Shown: positions 23,848 through 32,730 of the stretch, piece by piece
Numbering within the stretch: the stretch's first letter is position 1
How the letters are laid out: each line of letters begins with the position of its first letter
Source of the DNA: Akkermansia sp.
GTDB taxonomy: Bacteria > Verrucomicrobiota > Verrucomicrobiia > Verrucomicrobiales > Akkermansiaceae
Assembly (NCBI RefSeq): GCF_020860705.1
Contig: NZ_JAJBTT010000037.1
Location: 1-52,587 of the forward strand
Direction: 5' to 3'
DNA length: 52,587 nt
Translations under genes and position numbers: made by a program
The notes under the pieces: model-generated
The model's database searches: none
What the model was told of the DNA's origin: nothing
The model's input: only the letters and a program-made list of their open reading frames with translations

Positions 23848-24005
23848 ACGGATTTGGAATCCGGAGTCAACGGAAAAATCTGGGGAAAAGTTGGTTAGGG
23901 ACAATAGGGGCAATAAAATTGCCCTATTGCCCCTATTATCCTTATGTTCCCTATCATTAGGCATCCCTGGTGGCGGCTCTGACTGATCCCGGATTCCAAA
24001 TCCGT
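23848..24005. repeat. Inverted-repeat element A (158 bp)
   Basis: The ends are perfect 17-bp inverted repeats, ACGGATTTGGAATCCGG at 23848-23864 and its reverse complement at 23989-24005. Each end contains the site CGGAT-N5-ATCCG (core TTGGA, TCCAA on the other side). The interior holds a 13-bp perfect stem (AATAGGGGCAATA with TATTGCCCCTATT) and long blocks nearly identical to element B at 32731-32914, in reverse orientation: one of about 40 bases that includes ATCTGGGGAAAAGTTGGTTA, and one of about 30 that includes CCCCTATTATCCTTATGTTC. It lies between the convergent ends of ispF and yidC. No coding frame; a MITE- or REPIN-like element. Confidence 0.85.
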
Positions 24006-24080
24006 TAAGTTGGGTTCAGTGGGTGTTTTGGCATTTTTTGCCAGGCCGCTCCAATTATCTACACAACGATATATGACGAG

Positions 24081-24118
24081 AAAAACCGGGCTTCCCCACC
24101 CGGAGAAGCCCGGTTTTT
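24081..24118. terminator. Bidirectional hairpin terminator
   Basis: AAAAACCGGGCTTC (24081-24094) pairs perfectly with GAAGCCCGGTTTTT (24105-24118). A/T tracts on both sides suit both the ispF transcript and the convergent yidC transcript. Confidence 0.8.
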
Positions 24119-24192
24119 AATGACCGTGCAGGGAGTATGCTTTTTCTTTTTCCCGCCGCCTGCATAGGTGAAGCGTTTTTCTTTCCATAAAA

Positions 24193-24220
24193 AAGTGCGG
24201 CCGTTCCCACGGCCGCACTT
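24193..24220 (-). terminator. Hairpin terminator after yidC
   Basis: AAGTGCGGCCGT pairs with ACGGCCGCACTT around TCCC. On the minus strand it is followed by a T-run (complement of AAAAAA at 24189-24194). Confidence 0.8.
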
Positions 24221-24248
24221 GCAGGGAAAAAGGAGATAAAAGCCGTCC

Positions 24249-26144
24249 CTACTTCTTGGGCGTTACATTGCGCATGTTGTGGCCTTTAGCCTTGCGCTGC
24301 TGTTCTTCCAGGGCGATGCGCTGCTGGTCCATCATTCTCTGGAAGAAGCCCGGCTTCTTCTTTTTGGAGGCGGATAGCACGGGCATGGGCAGGCGGCGGA
24401 TCAGAGCCGTCTGGCCGATGGAGATCAGGTTTTGCGTGGTCCAGTACAGAGCCAGGGCGGAGGCGAAGTTATAACAGAAGAGGAAGAACATCAGCGGCAT
24501 CAGGTTCATGATGATGCGCTGGGAGCGTTCCCCCGCCTGCGGGGTCATCCGCATCTGGACGATCATGGTCACGGCCATGATGAGGGGCAGAATGTTGATC
24601 GGAATGCCGAACAGGTGGCCCACGGTGTCAGGCAGGGACAGGTCCGTCATCCACAGGCAGAAGGGCTGCCCTCTCAGTTCTGCGGAATATTGAAGCACAC
24701 GGTAAAAGGCGAAGAAGATGGGAATCTGGATGAGCATGGGTACGCAGCCGCTGGCCGGGTTGATACCGTATTTCTGGTACAGCTTCATCATTTCCATGTT
24801 CACCTTCTGGGCGTCGTCCGGGTATTTTTCCTTGAGCTTGGCCATCTCCGGCTGAACCAGGGACATGCGCTTCATGGCCATGTAGGATTTCTTATGCAGC
24901 GGCCAGATGAGGGCGCGGACGACGATGGTCATGCAGATGATGGCTACGCCCCAGTTGCCGAACCATCCATGGAAGAGGTTGAGCAGCCAGTTCATCGGCA
25001 CGCTCAGGAAGACGAGCCAGCCGTAAGCCATGATGTCGCTGATGGCTGGGTAGGTGAGGTTCAGGTCGCGCAGGTAGGCGTTGAATTTGGGTCCGGTGTA
25101 AATGTCATAGGTAAGCGTCTTGATTTCATTGGGCGCCATGGTCAGGTTGGGGATGCCCATGGCTACCGTGACGCCCGGCACCAGCGTATTGTTTTCATGT
25201 TCCAGCGGGAATTCCTGGCGGGTGGCGTACACCGTGGAACCGTTGGACTGGTCCTGGGGTAGGAGAATGGTGGCGTAATACTGGCTCATGACGCCGGCAT
25301 AGGTCAGGTCCTGCAAGGGGCCTTCCAGAACGCGGGCTTTTGCGCTGCTGAAGATGCCGCCCGTAAAGTAGGAGGGCACTTCCTGTTCCAGGGAGCCGTT
25401 CGCATGGTAAAAGAAGTGGGTGTAGGTGTCCTTCGGTTCACTCTTGGCGATGGGGTAGGCGCTGCCGCCGAAGATGCCCATGTAGCGCAGGTCCTGGACA
25501 TTGGGGGATTTGTTAAGGAGGGAGACGGTCAGACGGACCATGTATTTGCTGCCGGGAAGGACCTTGCCTTCCAGATTCCTGACAGGATGCAGGGTATAGG
25601 TTTTGGAAATGAAAAGCTGCCGGGCAGTGTCATAGCCTTCCAGGGTGACGGAGTCCGCCGTGCGCTTGACTTCCTTGTACACCGTATTGTCGTAGGTGGG
25701 GTCCTGCGTGGCGTCCATGTTGAAGACAAGTTCGCCAATGCCGCGTTTCTGGGCTTCGTTGATCGTAATGTTGCGGTCCGCGACTTTTTGGGAGTCCACA
25801 ATGTCATTGTGGAGGGTGACGGTGCCGATGGAGCCGCCAATGCGGTTGAAGGTGTAGGTAATGAAGGGGACTTGCTTTCCGTCCACTTCCTGCGTGGCCA
25901 CCAGTGTGATCGGGCTGGTCTTGTCTTCTTCAAGAGCCTTGTTGACGGAAGGCTGTTCCGGGGTGGCGGGGGAGGCAGGCGTCGTTGCTCCGGTTGCCGG
26001 GGCGTTTGCCGGAGCGGCAGCCGTTTGTTGTGCGGGGACAGGGGCGGCGGGGACGGGTTCCGCCTTTTTATTATTGCCCATGTAAATATTCAGGCCCAGA
26101 AGGGCGGCGCAAACGCCTATGATGATCCATGCTGTGCGATCCAT
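24249..26144 (-). CDS. yidC: Membrane protein insertase YidC
   Basis: YidC inserts and folds inner-membrane proteins, alone or with SecYEG. The 631-residue product is the Gram-negative type: an N-terminal membrane anchor (WIIIGVCAALLGLNIYMG), an Ala/Pro-rich linker, a periplasmic beta-rich domain to about residue 370, and the conserved five-helix insertase core. The core has WGVAIICMTIVVRALIWPLH with the functional Arg, the cytoplasmic helical hairpin (LKEKYPDDAQKVNMEMMKLY) and GCVPMLIQIPIFFAFYRVLQ. The C-terminal tail is basic (SASKKKKPGFF). It is the distal gene of the rpmH-rnpA-yidD-yidC cluster, the classic order. Confidence 0.97.
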   Translation of the reverse strand: MDRTAWIIIGVCAALLGLNIYMGNNKKAEPVPAAPVPAQQTAAAPANAPATGATTPASPATPEQPSVNKALEEDKTSPITLVATQEVDGKQVPFITYTFNRIGGSIGTVTLHNDIVDSQKVADRNITINEAQKRGIGELVFNMDATQDPTYDNTVYKEVKRTADSVTLEGYDTARQLFISKTYTLHPVRNLEGKVLPGSKYMVRLTVSLLNKSPNVQDLRYMGIFGGSAYPIAKSEPKDTYTHFFYHANGSLEQEVPSYFTGGIFSSAKARVLEGPLQDLTYAGVMSQYYATILLPQDQSNGSTVYATRQEFPLEHENNTLVPGVTVAMGIPNLTMAPNEIKTLTYDIYTGPKFNAYLRDLNLTYPAISDIMAYGWLVFLSVPMNWLLNLFHGWFGNWGVAIICMTIVVRALIWPLHKKSYMAMKRMSLVQPEMAKLKEKYPDDAQKVNMEMMKLYQKYGINPASGCVPMLIQIPIFFAFYRVLQYSAELRGQPFCLWMTDLSLPDTVGHLFGIPINILPLIMAVTMIVQMRMTPQAGERSQRIIMNLMPLMFFLFCYNFASALALYWTTQNLISIGQTALIRRLPMPVLSASKKKKPGFFQRMMDQQRIALEEQQRKAKGHNMRNVTPKK

Positions 26145-26197
26145 AATGTGATATAGCTTGATTAAAGTTGGTTTAAAGAGAGGGAGAAGAAAGGTAG

Positions 26198-26446
26198 TTA
26201 ACGCGGCGTGCGGGCCGGAGGCACGGGATCATACCCTGAGCCGCCCCACGGGTTGCATCTTAAAATGCGCCATGATCCAAGCAGAAAACCGCGCCAGGCC
26301 CCGTGGATCTGGACGGCCTGGATGAAGTATTGGGAACAGGTGGGAGTATAGCGGCAGCCGCTGCCGGGGCCCCCCAGGGCATGCAGGGGTGCGCTGATGA
26401 AGGTTTGGTAGCCCCGTACCAGGGCAATGAGCAGCCATTTCATCAT
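26198..26446 (-). CDS. yidD: Membrane protein insertion efficiency factor YidD
   Basis: YidD is a small amphipathic protein at the inner membrane that assists YidC-dependent insertion. The 82-residue product has the full family signature: [36 protein letters not shown] and [20 protein letters not shown]. Start MM at 26446 overlaps the rnpA stop (ATGATGA), a coupling typical of this cluster. A longer frame to 26560 overlaps rnpA and is rejected. It is followed by yidC after 53 nt. Confidence 0.95.
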   Translation of the reverse strand: MMKWLLIALVRGYQTFISAPLHALGGPGSGCRYTPTCSQYFIQAVQIHGAWRGFLLGSWRILRCNPWGGSGYDPVPPARTPR

Positions 26447-26814
26447 GCTTTGTCTTGTTCCCGGGAAAGAAGTTGCAGGTTGAGCTTTCGGGCGGCTTTC
26501 TGCCAGTCCCGCTCCAGGTCGGCATAGCTGGCTTCCACGGCCCGCCAGCGGAGGACGCACACCAGGTGCACGCCGTGTTCAAAGGGGGCGCCGTGCGCCC
26601 TCAGGATTTCCCGCACGCGCCTCCGCAGTTTGTTGCGAACGACGGCGCAGCCGATTTTTTTTGTGCAGATGATGCCGAATTTGGAAGGTTCTTCCGGATG
26701 TTCCAGCGGGGCTGCACTTAAAACAATAAGCCGACCTGCTACGGATGGTCCCTCGTTGCGCACCCGGGCAAATTGAAATGCCCTGGTCATGCTTTGTTGA
26801 CGAGTAAGACGCAT
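26443..26814 (-). CDS. rnpA: Ribonuclease P protein component
   Basis: The protein subunit of RNase P binds pre-tRNA 5' leaders and assists the catalytic RNA. The family pattern starts [18 protein letters not shown], so I begin at 26814 (123 residues). A longer frame from 26862 (139 residues) is possible. The RNR signature appears as [17 protein letters not shown], preceded by [10 protein letters not shown]. It lies between rpmH and yidD on the same strand and overlaps yidD by four bases. The C-terminal tail after [13 protein letters not shown] is normal. Confidence 0.93.
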   Translation of the reverse strand: MRLTRQQSMTRAFQFARVRNEGPSVAGRLIVLSAAPLEHPEEPSKFGIICTKKIGCAVVRNKLRRRVREILRAHGAPFEHGVHLVCVLRWRAVEASYADLERDWQKAARKLNLQLLSREQDKA

Positions 26815-26877
26815 CTCCCGCGGGTCGGCCCGTGAAAAAAGTTCCAAGGAGGCGTTAACCAAGTCCCGGCGGCTGAA

Positions 26878-27063
26878 TTAACGGCCGTGCTGGATGGTGT
26901 GGCGCTTGTACTGGATTTCGGCTCCCTTGGGAAGCAGGCGCTTGCGGCCTTTGGCGCGGCGGCGGCGGATGATGTCTGCTCCGTTCTTGGTAGCCATGCG
27001 TGCACGGAATCCGAACTGGCGCTTGCGGCAACGCTTGGATGGTTGATAAGTCCTCTTGCTCAT
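26878..27063 (-). CDS. rpmH: 50S ribosomal protein L34 (C-terminally extended)
   Basis: The first 45 residues are standard L34: [20 protein letters not shown], then [20 protein letters not shown]. About 15 further residues ([16 protein letters not shown]) make the chain 61 residues, longer than the common 44-47. It heads the cluster with rnpA, yidD and yidC; the usual neighbour dnaA is absent here, and glnN lies upstream instead. Confidence 0.95.
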   Translation of the reverse strand: MSKRTYQPSKRCRKRQFGFRARMATKNGADIIRRRRAKGRKRLLPKGAEIQYKRHTIQHGR

Positions 27064-27152
27064 GATGTTGAAAGATGCTTCTTGTGAATTACTAGATTCA
27101 GTGCCGTCCGTCTAAGCGGTCTATGCACAACCGGACGGAAAGGATAACTATT

Positions 27153-27168
27153 TTGACTGTTTTGTCAA
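27153..27168 (-). promoter_or_regulatory. TTGAC-N6-GTCAA dyad upstream of rpmH
   Basis: A 5-bp inverted repeat with a 6-bp gap lies 90 nt upstream of rpmH. Read on the minus strand it starts with a perfect -35 hexamer, TTGACA, but no good -10 sits 16-18 bp away. It may be a promoter element or a chance dyad. Confidence 0.3.
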
Positions 27169-27273
27169 TCCGTCAGGCGATTAATTTGCCGTTTTTCTTG
27201 GGAAAGGAACTGGGATAAGTGTTCTTTGTGATTGATAGATAATACGTTTCTCTTTTGGAGAAGGCTCTTTGTT

Positions 27274-29385
27274 TTACAGAAAGAGCAGTTCCGAATACGT
27301 GGGAACGGGCCACAGGTCTGCGTCCGTCAGGCTTTCCAGCATGTCTACCGTGCTTCTCAGATTGTCCATGCCCGTTTGAATATCCTTTGTATGGGCGTCA
27401 TCCATGGCGCGGCGGAGTTTCTGCACCTGGGCGGGGAGAAGGTCCAGCAGGGTACCGATCTGGTTGGCGCGGTCCACCGTGGATTTCATGCCCGCCTTGA
27501 TGCCGGCGGCCTTCATCTGGGCGATGGCGGTGGTGAGCTGCGTCAGCTGTTCCGTCACGGCGGGAATGTACAGGGTTTCCACCATCAGGAGGGCGGTTTC
27601 CGCTTCAATGCTGATTTCCTTGTGGAATATTTCCGTCTGGATTTCATGGCGGGCGTGGAGTTCCACGGGGCTGACCACCTTGTATTTTTCAAAGAGGGCT
27701 TTGGCCTTGGGCGTTTCCAGAGCGGCCAAGGCTTCAATGGTGCCGGGAACGTTGGGCAGGTGGCGGCGTTCCGCTTCTTCAATCCAGGCTTCCCCGTAAC
27801 CGTCTCCGCTGAAAAGAATGCGCTTGTGCTTCTTGACAATGTTTTGAAGCAGCTTGTTCAGCGTGGCGTGGAATTCATCGGGCTTGTCCTTGACGGGTTC
27901 CAGGATGGAGCAGATTTCATCCAGGCTTTCCGCCACGATGGTGTTGAGCACCGTCATGGGCCATGCGCAGGTTTGGGAGGAGCCTACGGCGCGGAATTCG
28001 AATTTATTGCCCGTGAAGGCGAAGGGGCTGGTGCGGTTGCGGTCGGAGGCGTCCAGGGGGAACATCGGCAGAGTGTCCACGCCGATGTTGATGGTCTTCT
28101 GGGTGCATGCCTTCTTGGTGCCGCCCTTTTCAATCTGCTCAATGATTTCATCCAGCAGGTCTCCCAGAAAGATGGAGATGATGGCGGGAGGCGCTTCATG
28201 GGCTCCCAGCCGGTGCTCGTTGCCGGATTTGGCGACGGAGGCGCGCAGCAGGTCCGCGTGTTCATCCACGGCCTTGATCGTGGCGCAGAGCAGGGTGAGG
28301 AAGATAGCGTTTTCCTGCGGGCTGGACCCCGGATTGAGCAGACTGCCGTAACCGGGAGCGGAGAGGGACCAGTTGTTGTGCTTGCCGGAGCCGTTCATGC
28401 CGGAGAAGGGCTTTTCATGCAGCAGGCAGACCATGTCATGCTTGTTGGCAGTTTTCCGGAGCACTTCCATGACCAGCATGTTGTGGTCCACGGCCAGGTT
28501 CTGGCTTTCAAAAATGGGGGCGATTTCAAACTGGCCCGGCGCAACTTCATTGTGGCGCGTCTTGGCCGGAATGCCGAGCTTCCAGAGGGCTTCATCCACG
28601 TCCACCATGAATTCCAGTACGCGGTCCTTGATGGAGCCGAAGTAATGGTCTTCCATCTGCTGGTGCTTGGGCGGAACGTTGCCGAAGAGGGTGCGGCCGC
28701 ACATCATCAGGTCCGGGCGCAGGGCGTAAAGCTGCTTGTCCACCAGGAAGTATTCCTGCTCCGCGCCCAGATCGGCGCTGACGTGGATGTTTGACGGTCC
28801 GCCGAAGCAGGACAGCAGGCGCTTGGCCTGGCGGGTGACGGCGGTCATGGACCGGAGAAGAGGCGTCTTTTTATCCAGCGCCTGTCCCTTGTAGGAACAG
28901 AAGGCGGTGGGGATGCAGAGGGTGGCGCCGTTTTCCGTACGCTTGATGAAGGCGGGGCTGGTGGGATCCCACGCGGTATAGCCGCGGGCCTCAAAAGTAG
29001 CGCGCAGGCCGCCGGAGGGGAAGCTGGATGCGTCCGGCTCGCCCTGGACCAGGCTCTTTCCAGAGAATTTGAGTTCCAGATTTCCTTCCGGATCCACGTC
29101 TACAAAGGAGTCATGCTTTTCCGCCGTGCTTCCGTTGAGGGGCTGGAACCAGTGGGTATAATGGCTGGCGCCTTTTTCCAGAGCCCACGTCATCATGGCC
29201 TGGGCCACTTCATTGGCAATATCCGGGTCCAGCTTTTCGTCCTTGCGGATGGTAGCCAGCAATTTTTTATAAACGGGGCGGGGCAGGTAATTGCGCATGG
29301 TCTCCATGTTGAAGACATCCTGACCGTAAATTTCCGCAATAAAGGTTGCGGCGTTGCCAACATCGGAAGGTGAGTTTGTATGCAT
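27274..29385 (-). CDS. glnN: Glutamine synthetase type III
   Basis: This enzyme makes glutamine from glutamate, ammonia and ATP in the cytoplasm. The 703-residue length and the N-terminal GSIII-specific domain identify the large type III enzyme known from Bacteroides and cyanobacteria (GlnN), not GlnA. Signatures include TFEARGYTAWDPTSPAF, HVSADLGAEQEYFLVD, HNEVAPGQFEIAPIF and KPFSGMNGSGKHNNWSL, which matches the family's ATP/catalytic region. I start at ATG 29385 (MHTNSPSDVGN); the longer frame begins with TTG at 29424. It is monocistronic, with free DNA on both sides. No adenylylation-type control region is expected for type III enzymes. Confidence 0.95.
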   Translation of the reverse strand: MHTNSPSDVGNAATFIAEIYGQDVFNMETMRNYLPRPVYKKLLATIRKDEKLDPDIANEVAQAMMTWALEKGASHYTHWFQPLNGSTAEKHDSFVDVDPEGNLELKFSGKSLVQGEPDASSFPSGGLRATFEARGYTAWDPTSPAFIKRTENGATLCIPTAFCSYKGQALDKKTPLLRSMTAVTRQAKRLLSCFGGPSNIHVSADLGAEQEYFLVDKQLYALRPDLMMCGRTLFGNVPPKHQQMEDHYFGSIKDRVLEFMVDVDEALWKLGIPAKTRHNEVAPGQFEIAPIFESQNLAVDHNMLVMEVLRKTANKHDMVCLLHEKPFSGMNGSGKHNNWSLSAPGYGSLLNPGSSPQENAIFLTLLCATIKAVDEHADLLRASVAKSGNEHRLGAHEAPPAIISIFLGDLLDEIIEQIEKGGTKKACTQKTINIGVDTLPMFPLDASDRNRTSPFAFTGNKFEFRAVGSSQTCAWPMTVLNTIVAESLDEICSILEPVKDKPDEFHATLNKLLQNIVKKHKRILFSGDGYGEAWIEEAERRHLPNVPGTIEALAALETPKAKALFEKYKVVSPVELHARHEIQTEIFHKEISIEAETALLMVETLYIPAVTEQLTQLTTAIAQMKAAGIKAGMKSTVDRANQIGTLLDLLPAQVQKLRRAMDDAHTKDIQTGMDNLRSTVDMLESLTDADLWPVPTYSELLFL

Positions 29386-29424
29386 CTTGGTAGGGAACGC
29401 GCCAAAAGGCTCGGAATCTACCAA

Positions 29425-29768
29425 ACCTTAAAAGGGTGGTTTTTGCAAGCCGAATCCTGCCAGTCCATTATTTTAGCCGGGGAACTTTCCCATGGAAGGG
29501 GAAACCGTTTTCCCTCCTGCCTCTTTCCCTGGCTGGCTGGGAGCAGTCCGGGCCTTCGGCGGGAGCGGCCCCCGGTCCATTTCGTCCCCTATCCCTAGCG
29601 AATTATGGAAAAACGGCGTGGGAAGCGCCAGCCCGGGCGCTATAGTCGACAGAGAGGATTTCAAGGGCGATGCTGTTCCGGGAGAGAGGCAATCTGGTAT
29701 CTGGACATGGGAGCAGGAAAAAGGATTTTTCCTGTGTCGTCCGGAGGAAGCGGTGTGGTAGATAAAAG
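29425..29768. other. Non-coding interval between glnN and the autotransporter gene
   Basis: About 340 bases (to the terminator at 29769) with open frames on both strands, but none with consistent protein-like composition. It must contain the glnN promoter, reading leftwards, but no convincing -35/-10 pair was found. Confidence 0.4.
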
Positions 29769-29795
29769 CCGGGCTCCCTGGGAAAGGGAACCCGG
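29769..29795 (-). terminator. Hairpin terminator of the autotransporter gene
   Basis: On the minus strand CCGGGTTCCC pairs with GGGAGCCCGG (one wobble) and is followed by CTTTTAT, about 27 nt past the autotransporter stop. Confidence 0.75.
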
Positions 29796-29821
29796 TTCTA
29801 AATGATTTTGTCCGTTTTCTC

Positions 29822-32713
29822 CTAGAAGGAATAGCCTGCTCCAAGCATCACGCTCTGGTTCACGAAGTTGTCGCGGGCCTCCACCTCGTAGCTCCCGTAC
29901 GCACTCCAGTTATCCGTTACTTGAAGCCGTCCGGAGATTCCAGCCCTTACCCCCTGCCGGGCGGGCTTGCTTCCCTCCACTCCCCATGCATACCCGCTGC
30001 CAATCAGGCGCGCATGCGTTCCGGCATTGCTCCGGTACACGTCCGGAAGATATTCCACGCTCACGGTATGGCTCCAGGGCATGCCACCCACCGTCAGGCT
30101 CCGGGTCAGGGAAAGTCCCACCGGAAGGGTCAGGTTGCGGTAATGTCCACGCTCAAACCGCCGCGCCATTTCTCCGCGTTCCGTAAACGCTTCCTGCACC
30201 ACATCCGTGTATTCCACCCCGATCTGGGGTGTGAGAACCAGCCCCCTGCCAACGGGAAGCTCCCAGGCGGCCTTCACGGTGCCGTCCCATGCCCGGTTGG
30301 TCCATGAACCCGACGAGTTCTGGCCGCCGGAGGTCACGGAGGAAAGGCTGTTGTTGCTGCTGCTGAAGCCGGCGGCGGCAGTGATCGTGAGAGCCTGCCC
30401 CTTGTTCATGGGGAGCCTCCAGCCCGTGTAGATAAGTCCCATGTTGGTGTTCTGCCTGTTAGTGGCCCGGTATTCCCGGCTGATGTTTTTGCCGGAAGTA
30501 TAGCCGTAGGCCACCCCTCCCAGCCATTGTTCCCCCAGCCTGTAGTCTCCCCCTGCGGCAAAGCCGCCGCCCTGGTAGTCGAACCCTTCAATGCCGCCCT
30601 TGGTCCTCTGCATCTGGAAATCTCCCAGACCGCTGGTCCAGACATTGCTCTTGAGCGGGGAGAGGAAGCGGGCGGTATCCAGGTGTGCCAGCCCCGTGCC
30701 GGAGAATGAACGCAGGGTGGAGGCGCAGGAAAGCATGGAATTGGCAATATTGCTCCCCTGGAGTTCCGCAATGACTCCTTCTTCAATGATATGGCCGGTG
30801 GTAAAGACAAGGGCGCCTTCTTCGTTGAGCTCCCAATTCATTCCCAAAAGGAACGTCATGCCCCGGTCATCCGTCATGGCCGCCTTGTAATCATCCGCCG
30901 GCTGCTCAAGAATCCCTCCAAAAGAGGCCGCCTTGATGGTCAGTACGGTTTCTCCTGCGGCAACGCTGGAAGAGGAGCCGTACACAGTGAGCCGGTCGGC
31001 GGAAACAGAGCCTGCAGCCGTGATGGAAGCGGCGTCCCCGGCCTCCCGGAGGTCAAGCGTCAGGGTTTTCAGGGAAACGTTTCCGGAGGCGGTCAGGGAG
31101 GTGCGGCGCCCCATGGCCAGCGCACCGCCTTCCTGGACGTAGTTGACCAGTTGCAGGGCGGCCCGCTGGTCCAGACGGACGATGCCGTTGTACTGGATGG
31201 CGTCCCCCGTGAGGGTGGAGGTGTAATTGGCCGCATTGTCCGAGTCTGCATAATCCCTGCCGGAGAAGAGGATTTCTCCCTCACTTCCCGATCCTTCGTT
31301 TAAATGCAGGGAGGAAGCATTCTCCTGATCATCCTGCATGACGATGGGATCATAGAAGGCAATTTTGCGTCCGGCCGCGGCGCCCAGTTCCACCTTGTGT
31401 TTTCCATCCGCCAGGATAGCGTTGGCGATGGGGTCTGCCCCATTTACATACATGACGTTGTTCTGGAATATCATGTCTCCTCCGTCGGCCAATAAAATGA
31501 TCCGGGCGTCGGCAGGTCCGATGGGGTTGCCATATTCATCCTCTATGGGCGCGGAACTGCAAATGGCTCCTCCAAGCTCTTTTGCCGAATTGCCTTCAAA
31601 CAGGACGTTTCCCCGTACGTGCTGGATGGACAATATATTGTTTTCAGAGACGCAGCCCGTTTCAAAATAGATGGCTCCGCCATGCAGATCCGCATGGTTT
31701 CCGATGAATGATGCGTTGCCCTCCACGCCGGAAATGGAAAGCATGCTTTCCGTGCCATTGACAAAAATGGCGGATCCGACATAGGAACTGTTATCCTGGA
31801 AAAGTATGTTTCCCTGAATGTTGGAAAGCTGGACGGTTGCATGGCCGCTGAATAATTCTCCGCCCCAGTCAACTTTGCAGCCTGCGCTCAGGCAGGCGCC
31901 GAAGGAATAGGAGCCGGAGTTGTTCACGAAGCGGATACCGCCGGCGATGTTGTCCACCGTGATGACGGCGCTTCCTGCCTTCACGTCATTGAAAATGGCA
32001 ATAACGCCCTGGCCGGATGAAAAGGTATTGTCCCGGATGTCAATTCCTCCCCGGACATGGGAAATTTGAATCAAATTGTCAACATAGGTGTCCGTGCTGT
32101 TGTAGCTGTTAATAAGCAATCCCAGTCCGGATTGCCCTCTCCCTTGACTTTTTGTGTTATTGCTGATGGACAAGGTCCCTCCGATGTTGCTGATGGCAAT
32201 GGTGTTATTTCCGGAAGAGTACAGGGATACCAGGGCATCCGATTGGTTTGCTCCGTATTCAATCGTGTTGTTATCCAGGGAGACGTTTCCGTGGATGTCA
32301 GTGATGGAAAATACGGAATCTCCCTGATAGTTGGCTAATTCAATGGCCCCGTACGTTCCTCCGAGCTGAAGGTTGTCCAATTGGGAAATGGACAGGGTAA
32401 ACAGGTTGACAACCGTAGGGTTGCTGATCGAACTTTCGAAAAAGAATTGGGCGTGCCCGTCTTTGCGATCTTCCTTGTTCAGGGTGAGGCTTTGGCCGCC
32501 ATCCCCTTGAAACGAGACCTCAAGCCGGTTCTGTGAAGCGGAAGGATCTACCCGGAATACGGTGTCCTTATATTCCGTATCAGTACTGAGCTCATAATGG
32601 ATGTCTTGAGTGATGGAGACGCTCCCTCCATCCGCCGGGGCGGGAGTTTCTGCAAGAGAGGGAAGGGTGGCGAGGATATAGGTTAAAAGAACCAAAGGGA
32701 GTTTAATCTTCAT
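29822..32713 (-). CDS. Pmp-like autotransporter (beta-helix passenger plus barrel)
   Basis: The 963-residue product is a type V secreted surface protein. A signal peptide (MKIKLPLVLLTYILATLPSLA) precedes a long beta-helix passenger of about 600 residues. It carries paired motifs GGAI and FxxN (HGGAIYFE, LGGAICS, FIGNHA, FEGNSA, FQDNSS, FVNNSG), the hallmark of chlamydial polymorphic membrane proteins. The C-terminal third, from about 700, is an autotransporter barrel (WTSGLGDFQMQR, GVAYGYTSGKNISREY) that ends with a C-terminal Phe (MLGAGYSF), the outer-membrane assembly signal. It is monocistronic. Its 5' leader abuts element B, whose proximal site ends 17 nt before the ATG. Confidence 0.92.
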   Translation of the reverse strand: MKIKLPLVLLTYILATLPSLAETPAPADGGSVSITQDIHYELSTDTEYKDTVFRVDPSASQNRLEVSFQGDGGQSLTLNKEDRKDGHAQFFFESSISNPTVVNLFTLSISQLDNLQLGGTYGAIELANYQGDSVFSITDIHGNVSLDNNTIEYGANQSDALVSLYSSGNNTIAISNIGGTLSISNNTKSQGRGQSGLGLLINSYNSTDTYVDNLIQISHVRGGIDIRDNTFSSGQGVIAIFNDVKAGSAVITVDNIAGGIRFVNNSGSYSFGACLSAGCKVDWGGELFSGHATVQLSNIQGNILFQDNSSYVGSAIFVNGTESMLSISGVEGNASFIGNHADLHGGAIYFETGCVSENNILSIQHVRGNVLFEGNSAKELGGAICSSAPIEDEYGNPIGPADARIILLADGGDMIFQNNVMYVNGADPIANAILADGKHKVELGAAAGRKIAFYDPIVMQDDQENASSLHLNEGSGSEGEILFSGRDYADSDNAANYTSTLTGDAIQYNGIVRLDQRAALQLVNYVQEGGALAMGRRTSLTASGNVSLKTLTLDLREAGDAASITAAGSVSADRLTVYGSSSSVAAGETVLTIKAASFGGILEQPADDYKAAMTDDRGMTFLLGMNWELNEEGALVFTTGHIIEEGVIAELQGSNIANSMLSCASTLRSFSGTGLAHLDTARFLSPLKSNVWTSGLGDFQMQRTKGGIEGFDYQGGGFAAGGDYRLGEQWLGGVAYGYTSGKNISREYRATNRQNTNMGLIYTGWRLPMNKGQALTITAAAGFSSSNNSLSSVTSGGQNSSGSWTNRAWDGTVKAAWELPVGRGLVLTPQIGVEYTDVVQEAFTERGEMARRFERGHYRNLTLPVGLSLTRSLTVGGMPWSHTVSVEYLPDVYRSNAGTHARLIGSGYAWGVEGSKPARQGVRAGISGRLQVTDNWSAYGSYEVEARDNFVNQSVMLGAGYSF

Positions 32714-32730
32714 AATAGGGATGTCCTATA

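Noticed and set aside
27232..28794. Plus-strand open frame of 520 codons opposite glnN
   Set aside because: Antisense shadow of the glutamine synthetase gene, rich in Gly/Val/His/Phe with no recognisable motif.
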